Of a DNA stretch of 12,480 bases, positions 6,753 to 12,480 are shown one piece after another (positions within the stretch are counted from its first letter, which is position 1; every line of letters begins with the position of its first letter). The DNA comes from Opitutaceae bacterium (GTDB taxonomy: Bacteria > Verrucomicrobiota > Verrucomicrobiia > Opitutales > Opitutaceae). Position numbers and translations under genes: made by a program. The notes beneath the pieces are model-generated. The model saw nothing but the letters and a program-made list of their open reading frames with translations, did not search any database and was not told the DNA's origin. The stretch lies in contig RGAX01000068.1 of assembly GCA_009919985.1 (NCBI GenBank), positions 1-12,480 of the forward strand, read 5' to 3'.

Positions 6753-8528
6753 TTAGCGGGCTGAGCGGGCGATTCGGAGTCGTTCGCGGGCTAGGGCGAG
6801 ATCGGGGCGGAGGCGCAGTACGGCTTCGAATTCACGGGCTGCGTCGTCGTGGCGGCCAAGCAGCAAGTACGCGTTGCCGAGGCCGAAGTGTGCTTCGAAA
6901 GCATCGGTCTGGGCGCTGGCGGCAAAGACGAGATGTTCGACGGCGGCGGCGGGTTGACCGAGCTCGACCAGGACGCCCCCGAGATTGTTGCGGGCCGCGA
7001 GGTCGGATGAATCAAGGGCGACGACGGCGCGGAAGTGTTCGAGCGCGCCAGCCAAATCGCGGCGCTCGAGCAAGAGGTTGCCGAGGTTAAAGTGAGCTTT
7101 GGCGTAGCGCGGATTGATGAGTAGCGCGGTGGTGAAGGCGGCCTGGGCCTCGGTCGGTCGGGCGAGTGCGACCAACGAGTTGCCGAGATTAAACGGTACG
7201 GCGGGAGCGGCGGGTAGCAGGCGGGCGGCGACTTCAAATTCAATGATCGCGTCGGCGTGGCGTCCGGCTTCGGCGTAGGCTTGGCCGAGGTTGTAGTGGG
7301 CAAAACCGTTAGTGGGGCGCTGGGCAGCGGTGTCGCGGTATAGGCTGATGGCGCTGGCGTAATCGGTGTTGCGGTGGATCGTGGCCGCGCCGAGTGCGGT
7401 CGCGGCGCAGATCGGAGCTAGCCACCAGCGCCGGCCGAAGGTGCGTTGCGCTGCGAGGGCGGCGAGCACTGTGAGCGCGGCCAGTGAGAGGTAGATGCGG
7501 TGCTCAGCGAGCATCTGACGCGTCCCGCCGACGATACTGGAGGTGGGCGCAAGAATAAGAAAATACCACGTGCCTAGAAACCCGAGGGCGGGCCGGCGCC
7601 AGAGCGCGTAGCCCGTGGCCGCGAGGAGCGCCAGATCGACCACGAGGTAAGGCGCGGCGGTGGCGAGCGGGATGAAATCTTGGCCGTAGTCGAAAATCAG
7701 CGGGCTCGGCCAGAGCGCGAGCCGGGCGTAGTGGAGCACGGCGCGGGATTGGCAGAGCGCGTAGTCCCACGGTGTAACGCCCGCAGCGGAGCCAATGGTG
7801 CCACCGCGGTTGCCGGCGCCAAGGACAAGAAACGCGAGCAACAGCCAGGTGCTCGCGAGGGCGACGTAGAATTTACTGTTACGTTCCCAGCCGGCGCGGA
7901 ACGAGCCGGCCACAAACGTGCGGTCGTAAAGCACCACAAGAAGCGGCGCGACGACCATAACTTCCTTGGTCGCCATGCCGAGGGCGCAGGCGAGAAACGA
8001 CCAAAAAAACTGTTGGCGTTGAAAAAAATACAACGTCGCCAGCAACAAAAGCCCCATGAGCGACTCCGTGCGTTGAGCGAGGTAAGTTACTGATTCTGTT
8101 TGCAGCGGATGCACAGCCCACAGCAGTGCGGCGCTGACGGCGACGAGTGGGGCCGAGGGCGTGCGGAAAGATTCAAGCGTGCGGCGCAAGAGACCGAACA
8201 GCGTTAGTGCGGCGAGGGCGTGAATCGCGAGGTTAACGGCGTGGTAACTCCACGCCACGGTGCCGCTGATCGCGTAGTTGAACGCGAATGACAGGTTTAC
8301 GAGCGGCCGGCCTTCGACCGTAAGCCCTTGGCCCGATGGCGGGGATAGGACTTGGGTCAAAGGCCAGAGCTGTCGGATGGTGGGATTTTCGACGATGGAC
8401 AACGCATCATCAAAGATAAATGGCCCGTCGAAGCTGTTGGCGTAAACCGCGCCCACGGCGGCTACGAGCAGCACGGCGAGCCCGCGAGATGAGTTCGGCG
8501 AAGAGAAACTCGGGAAAGACGAATACAC
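6753..8528 (-). CDS. TMTC-like GT-C membrane protein with C-terminal TPR repeats (putative glycosyltransferase)
   Basis: This 591-residue polytopic protein has several hydrophobic segments between about residues 16 and 385 and then five TPR repeats (about 407-580), with NLG-type helix A motifs and NP/RP turns. Landmarks of the bacterial TMTC-related family are the acidic loop motif FDDALSIVENP (Asp40, Asp41) after the first membrane helix, GRPLVNLSFAFNY, HPLQTESVTYLAQRTESL at 140-157, and AEHRIYLSL at 341-349. Eukaryotic TMTC proteins are O-mannosyltransferases of the GT-C fold using a lipid-linked sugar. Donor and acceptor of the bacterial forms are unknown. The TPR part would lie on one membrane face as a protein-binding module. 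The start is GTG at 8528, 21 bases after the symporter stop. The downstream neighbour is manA, which fits a mannose link. Confidence 0.82.
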   Translation of the reverse strand: MYSSFPSFSSPNSSRGLAVLLVAAVGAVYANSFDGPFIFDDALSIVENPTIRQLWPLTQVLSPPSGQGLTVEGRPLVNLSFAFNYAISGTVAWSYHAVNLAIHALAALTLFGLLRRTLESFRTPSAPLVAVSAALLWAVHPLQTESVTYLAQRTESLMGLLLLATLYFFQRQQFFWSFLACALGMATKEVMVVAPLLVVLYDRTFVAGSFRAGWERNSKFYVALASTWLLLAFLVLGAGNRGGTIGSAAGVTPWDYALCQSRAVLHYARLALWPSPLIFDYGQDFIPLATAAPYLVVDLALLAATGYALWRRPALGFLGTWYFLILAPTSSIVGGTRQMLAEHRIYLSLAALTVLAALAAQRTFGRRWWLAPICAATALGAATIHRNTDYASAISLYRDTAAQRPTNGFAHYNLGQAYAEAGRHADAIIEFEVAARLLPAAPAVPFNLGNSLVALARPTEAQAAFTTALLINPRYAKAHFNLGNLLLERRDLAGALEHFRAVVALDSSDLAARNNLGGVLVELGQPAAAVEHLVFAASAQTDAFEAHFGLGNAYLLLGRHDDAAREFEAVLRLRPDLALARERLRIARSAR

Positions 8529-8549
8529 GTGCGGGCAAGAGCTTTCGAT

Positions 8550-10301
8550 TTAAGCGCCCTTTTTAGGTGTGCTACGGCTTGAGCGCAGTAGTAGCGCGCC
8601 GATGAGCAGCACGATTCCACCGCAGCCGATGAAGGCTAGGCGGCCACTGAGCGGGTTGGGAATCAGCGCGAGTAAAAGCACGAAGCCCCCGTAGGCCAGA
8701 CATAGCCAACCGACGGCGCAGGATTGGCGGGCGTCGTTGTCGGCACCTTCCTCTTGGGCGAAGTCAACCGGCCGGTTGAAGCGGGTGAAGAATTCAGCGA
8801 CGTTGGCTTGGTGCTCCGGCGTGGAGCGGCGCCAAAAAAATGTGCTGCCTAAAAACCAAGCGGAGCCGATCGTGATGTTGCCGAAAAGCTCGATGGCTTG
8901 GCGCCAGTATTCTTTGGTGTGGTCATCGAGTGGTGTGGTGTAATCTAAAACGGACGCGGCCCATTCCGGCGTGAGAAAGCGACTGATCACGAGCGAACAA
9001 AAAAATCCCACGAGCACTGTGCTCCACGCGGACCAAGGTGGCGTCTGCCGCACGATTAAACCGAGCACGAGAGGCACCAAAATCGGCGTGCCGATGAGAA
9101 TACCCAATCGTTGAGTCATCAGGAACAAGCTGACGCCCTTCAACTCGCTGAGTTCCAGGCCGACCAAAATTACGGCGAGCCCGAGGACGGCGGTCGTGCA
9201 TTTGCCGGCGCGCAGCAAGTGAGCATCAGAGGCTTGGGGGCGAAGGATGGGTTGGTAAAAATTCTTGATGAAATAACCGGCATTTTTGTTCAGGCCGGAG
9301 TCCATCGACGACATCGTGGCGGCGAAGATACCACTCACTAGCAGGCCCATCATGCCGACCGGCATCACATCACGAGCGATGGCGATAAAAGCCGCTTCCT
9401 CGGGATTTTTGAGGGTGGGAAACAGTACGGCTAAATCAGGATGTACGATGCGCGCCACCATCGGCGGCAGAAACCAGATCACGATACCAATAACAAATAA
9501 CCCTGCGCCGAGTAACGCCGCCCAGCGCGCGTGCCTGCCGTCTTTGACGCAGAGATAGCGGTTCGCATCGTTGAGGTTGTTGGTGGAGAAAACCTGTTTG
9601 AGAATCATCGCGAGGCACCACAGCCCGAGGAATTCTTGAGAGAAAATTTGACCGAGATCGAGGTGGCCGACGGGCGCTTGCGCGATGAAGCCGCTGACGC
9701 CGCCGACCTTGAGCAACGACAACACCGTGACTGCGATGCACACGGGCATGAGGATGAGCACTTGGATGAAATCACTCGCCAGCACGGCCCAACTGCCGCC
9801 TATCAACGCGATCACGAGGACGACCAGACCTGTCGCCACTATGGTGAGGCTCAGATCGAGACCAAAAACTGCAGCGAAGAAGACGCCGAGGGCGTTGAGC
9901 CAGATGCCAGCTTGCAGGAGGCCGAAGGGCAATTGGAGCCATGTGAAAATCTGCTCACTTATTGGGCCGAAGCGCGTGCGGATGGCCTGAATGCTGGTGA
10001 CGACGCGCAGTTGCCGGAAACGCGGACCAAAATGCAGGGCGTTCAGTAAGAATCCTAGTACGTTGCCGACGTAAATCATAATGATCGGCCAGCCGTGGCT
10101 GTAAGCTTGGCTCGCCGCACCTGTAAATGTCCAGGCGCTGAACGCGACCATGAACGCAGAGCCGCCGACCATCCACCATAGAGCTTTGCCGCCGCCGCGA
10201 AAATACTCCGAGACGTTGGTGACGAAGCGCCGGAAGACCCAGCTGATCGTCAGCATGAAGCCAAAATAGAAAACCAATACGGCGTAGTCGTAAGGCGTCA
10301 T
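8550..10301 (-). CDS. Sodium:solute symporter (SSS family), probable sugar transporter
   Basis: This 583-residue inner-membrane transporter carries many hydrophobic helices from the first residues (YDYAVLVFYFGFML) to the end. SSS landmarks are the YFRGGGKALWWMVGGSAFMVAFSAWTF region (about residues 33-61), helix LQAGIWLNALGVFF, and the sodium-site helix GIFAATMSSMDSGLN, whose adjacent Ser residues are typical of the Na2 site. The C-terminus has extra predicted helices and ends in a basic tail. The family couples sodium entry to uptake of sugars, sialic acid or other small solutes. The sugar cannot be told from the sequence. It sits 112 bases after namZ, so MurNAc or another cell-wall amino sugar is a reasonable guess. 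ATG at 10301 is preceded by a weak AAGG. It forms a close unit with the TMTC-like gene. Confidence 0.9.
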   Translation of the reverse strand: MTPYDYAVLVFYFGFMLTISWVFRRFVTNVSEYFRGGGKALWWMVGGSAFMVAFSAWTFTGAASQAYSHGWPIIMIYVGNVLGFLLNALHFGPRFRQLRVVTSIQAIRTRFGPISEQIFTWLQLPFGLLQAGIWLNALGVFFAAVFGLDLSLTIVATGLVVLVIALIGGSWAVLASDFIQVLILMPVCIAVTVLSLLKVGGVSGFIAQAPVGHLDLGQIFSQEFLGLWCLAMILKQVFSTNNLNDANRYLCVKDGRHARWAALLGAGLFVIGIVIWFLPPMVARIVHPDLAVLFPTLKNPEEAAFIAIARDVMPVGMMGLLVSGIFAATMSSMDSGLNKNAGYFIKNFYQPILRPQASDAHLLRAGKCTTAVLGLAVILVGLELSELKGVSLFLMTQRLGILIGTPILVPLVLGLIVRQTPPWSAWSTVLVGFFCSLVISRFLTPEWAASVLDYTTPLDDHTKEYWRQAIELFGNITIGSAWFLGSTFFWRRSTPEHQANVAEFFTRFNRPVDFAQEEGADNDARQSCAVGWLCLAYGGFVLLLALIPNPLSGRLAFIGCGGIVLLIGALLLRSSRSTPKKGA

Positions 10302-10413
10302 AGGACCTTGCGGGGGCGGGGCATGGGAGAGGTTTTAACACCCGTTACGCGGTCGCAACCATGGATTCTATGGCACGGGCTCGGGTACTTTGATGAGCGC
10401 CGAGGCGCGGGCC
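10302..10413 (-). other. Gap between namZ and the symporter gene
   Basis: This 112-base spacer is the largest gap in the minus-strand series and could hold a promoter for the symporter and following genes. A small hairpin (GAGGC, four-base loop, GCCTC; 10402-10415) begins at the namZ stop codon but has no U-run after it, so it is not a typical terminator. I saw no good -35/-10 pair and no coding sequence. Confidence 0.45.
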
Positions 10414-11799
10414 TCATGGATAAAGCCAGTAGCGCCTGCTCTTCTCTTGGTACAGGCGGGCTTGTTCGCGCCATTGTTTAAACCAGAAATCGAGGTCGAT
10501 GCGGGCGCCATCGCGTTGGAGGGCGCGCATGAAGGCTTCGCTCCCCATGTGGCGGATGAAACCGTTTTGCTCACCGGGTTTGGCGTTAGTAAACGGGTTT
10601 TTTGGTTCCAGTTTACAGGCTAGACGCATGAGCTGGAAGCCGAGTTCAGTGGGGCGCCAGGCGTCGTAGTCGGTGATCTCGGCGTAGAGGCCGACGGCGG
10701 GTTGGCCGGTTTTAGCGTTGGGCACGCTGATGACGCGGAATTGGACGCCGGCGAGGTTGAGCGCGCGTAGTTCTTTTTCTAGGACATCGCGGGTCGCGAT
10801 CTTATGAGATACGCCTCGGAAAATGTGTTGGTTGCCGACGCCGCTGCGAAAGCCGCCGAGGTAAGTGCCGAGGCCGGTCATTGGGTAGCCTTGCACGGCG
10901 GCAAAATCCTGAATGCCGGCTGACGTGGGAACCCAGTTCAGACCAGTCTCGCTCCAACGCATCGCCCGGTTCCAGCCGCGCATGGGAATGATGGTGAGTT
11001 TGCCGGCGGCGCGTTGGGCCTCGCTGACATCGATGCCTTCGGGGGCGCGGGCATCGCGGACGAGGCGAGCAAGTTCGCCCATCGTGAGGCCGTGCACGTA
11101 GGGAACGCGGAAGGCGCCGACGTAGCTCATCCAAGCGGCGTCGAGGGGCGGGCCATCGACTTTGAGGCCGCCGAGGGGATTGGGGCGGTCGAGGATGATC
11201 ACTTCTTTGCCGTTTTCGAAGCAGGCTTCGACGGCGAGCTTCATCGCGCTGGTAAACGTGTAGCTGCGTGTGCCGATGTCCTGCAGATCGACGACCAAGG
11301 CATCGATGTCTTTGAGCTGGGCGGGCGAGGCTTTAAAGCTTTTACCCTTATAGGCGACCCCGCTGTACAGCGAGTAGACCATCAGGCCGGTGCGCGGGTC
11401 GATCTGGTCGGGGTATTTTTTCTCGGCGGGAAGATCGCCATAGACACCGTGTTCGCCAGCGTAGAGGGCGACGAGCTTGACGCCCGGAGCGCGGCGGAGG
11501 ACTTCGACCGTGCTGAGGCCTTGGCGGTTGACGCCGGCGGGGTGGGTAAGAAGCCCGAGGCGTTTGCCTCTCACAGCGGCAAAACCGTCGGCTTCGAGGA
11601 CGTCGATTCCGAGCATAACGCGCGCGGCGGTTTCGGTACGAGCGGTCGGGGCGATGGGTTTCGGGGTTGTGGCGACCGATGTGGCCGGAGTGGTTTTTTT
11701 GGCGGCGGGCTTGGTCGTGCTGCAACCGACAAGGCCGAGGGTAACGGCCAGCAATGTGAGCAGGATTTTTATCGACGAAGAGCGCGCGGTCTCGGCCAT
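10414..11799 (-). CDS. namZ: NamZ-type exo-beta-N-acetylmuramidase lipoprotein (GH171, DUF1343)
   Basis: The family removes MurNAc from the non-reducing end of peptidoglycan fragments. The 461-residue protein starts at ATG 11799 (MAETARSSS). A longer frame to 11937 runs into glycerate kinase and is rejected because it buries the signal sequence. Residues 7-26 form a lipoprotein signal with lipobox LVGC and acylated Cys26, then a Lys/Thr/Pro/Ala linker to about 55. Family motifs follow: GIDVLEADGF, GLLTHPAGV, YAGEHGVYGD with the likely catalytic Glu116, DPRTGLMVYSLY, VDLQDIGTRSYTF, LDRPNPLGG, VDGPPLD, QGYPMTGLG, and a C-terminal DFWFKQWREQARLY. It should sit on a membrane facing the periplasm. 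It begins 11 bases after the glycerate kinase stop, so the two are almost certainly co-transcribed. The symporter downstream could import the product. Confidence 0.88.
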   Translation of the reverse strand: MAETARSSSIKILLTLLAVTLGLVGCSTTKPAAKKTTPATSVATTPKPIAPTARTETAARVMLGIDVLEADGFAAVRGKRLGLLTHPAGVNRQGLSTVEVLRRAPGVKLVALYAGEHGVYGDLPAEKKYPDQIDPRTGLMVYSLYSGVAYKGKSFKASPAQLKDIDALVVDLQDIGTRSYTFTSAMKLAVEACFENGKEVIILDRPNPLGGLKVDGPPLDAAWMSYVGAFRVPYVHGLTMGELARLVRDARAPEGIDVSEAQRAAGKLTIIPMRGWNRAMRWSETGLNWVPTSAGIQDFAAVQGYPMTGLGTYLGGFRSGVGNQHIFRGVSHKIATRDVLEKELRALNLAGVQFRVISVPNAKTGQPAVGLYAEITDYDAWRPTELGFQLMRLACKLEPKNPFTNAKPGEQNGFIRHMGSEAFMRALQRDGARIDLDFWFKQWREQARLYQEKSRRYWLYP

Positions 11800-11810
11800 A
11801 ATGGTGATTT

Positions 11811-12479
11811 TTATGGTGTCGCCTGAGTCGAGCCCGTCGAGCCGGAAGGTGTGGCGTGGTCGGCAGGAAATGCTTGGGCGATGGCGTCGGCGAGTAAGGT
11901 AGGGGTCTCGCGCAAGGCTAGAGCTAGGGGCATGCATGGTGGCGTGACAGGGTGGAGGTTTAGGCCTGCGATTGAACCTGCGGTAACGGCGCCAGCGAAC
12001 ACGTGGGTCGATTTGCCAAGGCTTCGGGCGCGGGCGGCTAGGGCGCCGGGGCCTTTTCCGCTAAAAGAGCTGGCATCGAAGCGGCCTTCGCCGGTGATGA
12101 CTAAGTTGGCAGCGGCCAGCCGGGCTTCAAGGTTAAGCCAAGCGGAGACGAGAGCGTAACCGGCAATGAGTTGAGCGCGAGCGGCGGTCATGAGCCCGAA
12201 AGCGATTCCGCCGGCGGCACCGGCACCGGGCGTATCGATGAGGGTATCGGGCTGGTCGCAGTGGTGGCAGAGCAGTTGAGCAAGCCGAGTGGAGTAGTGG
12301 TCGAGGCGGGCGAAATCGGCGGGGTGCAGGCCTTTTTGCGGAGCGTAAATCGCGGCGGCGCCTTGAGGGCCGAGCAGGGGATTGGCGACGTCACAGGCGA
12401 TGCGGAGGGCTGGAAAAGAAGCGGGTAGGGCGCCGCGGAGTTTTGCGATTTCGGGCCAATGCGCGGGAATGGGCGGGGC
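11811..12479 (-). CDS. glxK: Glycerate kinase (glycerate 2-kinase type), C-terminal part, cut by window edge
   Basis: The minus-strand frame is open from the right edge to TAA at 11811-11813, giving 222 residues of a protein whose family is usually about 370-380 long. An ATG at 12191 is internal, because conserved family sequence lies upstream of it. Landmarks are ACDVANPLLGPQGAA, YAPQKGL, TPGAGAAGGIAFGL and the strongly conserved NLVITGEGRFDASSFSGKGPG, followed by a VFAGAVT strand. The enzyme phosphorylates D-glycerate with ATP, feeding it into glycolysis. The tail after about residue 205 is Pro/Ser/Thr-rich and nonconserved. It is the first visible gene of the minus-strand series, 11 bases before namZ. 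The gene symbol follows the glxK/garK family. Which phosphate position is used is from family knowledge, not from the sequence. Confidence 0.88.
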   Translation of the reverse strand, partial: APPIPAHWPEIAKLRGALPASFPALRIACDVANPLLGPQGAAAIYAPQKGLHPADFARLDHYSTRLAQLLCHHCDQPDTLIDTPGAGAAGGIAFGLMTAARAQLIAGYALVSAWLNLEARLAAANLVITGEGRFDASSFSGKGPGALAARARSLGKSTHVFAGAVTAGSIAGLNLHPVTPPCMPLALALRETPTLLADAIAQAFPADHATPSGSTGSTQATP

Positions 12480-12480
12480 G

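Noticed and set aside
10402..10415. GAGGC/GCCTC hairpin at the namZ stop as a terminator
   Set aside because: Five pairs with a four-base loop and no following U-run. In such GC-rich sequence this is likely chance.
11800..11937. Longer start of the NamZ gene at 11937
   Set aside because: It overlaps glycerate kinase and would bury the lipoprotein signal. The ATG at 11799 gives a normal lipobox 26 residues in.
12171..12428. Plus-strand frame opposite glycerate kinase
   Set aside because: It is antisense to strongly conserved glycerate kinase sequence and reflects GC-rich codon bias.

Overview
The window looks like a chromosomal carbohydrate- and cell-wall-processing region of a GC-rich bacterium, most likely a Verrucomicrobiota member of the Opitutaceae type. 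This is inferred from the protein mix (secreted SGNH esterase, GH43-like protein, ThuA, SSS sugar symporter, NamZ/DUF1343, a TMTC-like TPR membrane protein and a short type I phosphomannose isomerase) and from the near absence of Shine-Dalgarno sequences. It is not proven by a marker gene. I saw no rRNA, tRNA, CRISPR array, insertion sequence or phage gene.

Plus-strand block (about 1-3550). The 3' part of an SGNH-hydrolase gene enters from the left edge. After a 256-base gap come a secreted GH43-like two-domain protein and a secreted ThuA-domain protein. The gaps on both sides of the GH43/ThuA pair hold broken signal-peptide coding sequences. Upstream, at 943-990, a signal peptide is stopped by TGA in the same frame as the GH43 start. 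Downstream, at 3548-3618, the charged n-region and hydrophobic core of a signal peptide lie in different frames. A perfect 16-base palindrome sits at 824-839.

Minus-strand block (12479 down to 3829). This is a tightly spaced, probably polycistronic series, in transcription order: glycerate kinase (cut by the right edge), NamZ-type lipoprotein (GH171), sodium:solute symporter, TMTC-like GT-C/TPR membrane protein, phosphomannose isomerase, and a fusion of a D-2-hydroxyacid dehydrogenase with an alpha/beta-hydrolase esterase. Gaps are 11, 112, 21, 31 and 19 bases. The two blocks converge at about 3552-3828.

How the genes may work together. NamZ would release MurNAc from peptidoglycan fragments outside the cytoplasmic membrane and the symporter could import the sugar. 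The dehydrogenase, isomerase and glycerate kinase would then feed 2-hydroxy/2-oxo acids and hexose phosphates into central metabolism. An alternative link is ManA supplying mannose-6-phosphate for mannosylation by the TMTC-like protein. Both are inference from gene order.

The best leads are the GH43-like protein, whose catalytic positions all appear substituted, and the dehydrogenase-esterase fusion, whose junction looks like a buried signal peptide.
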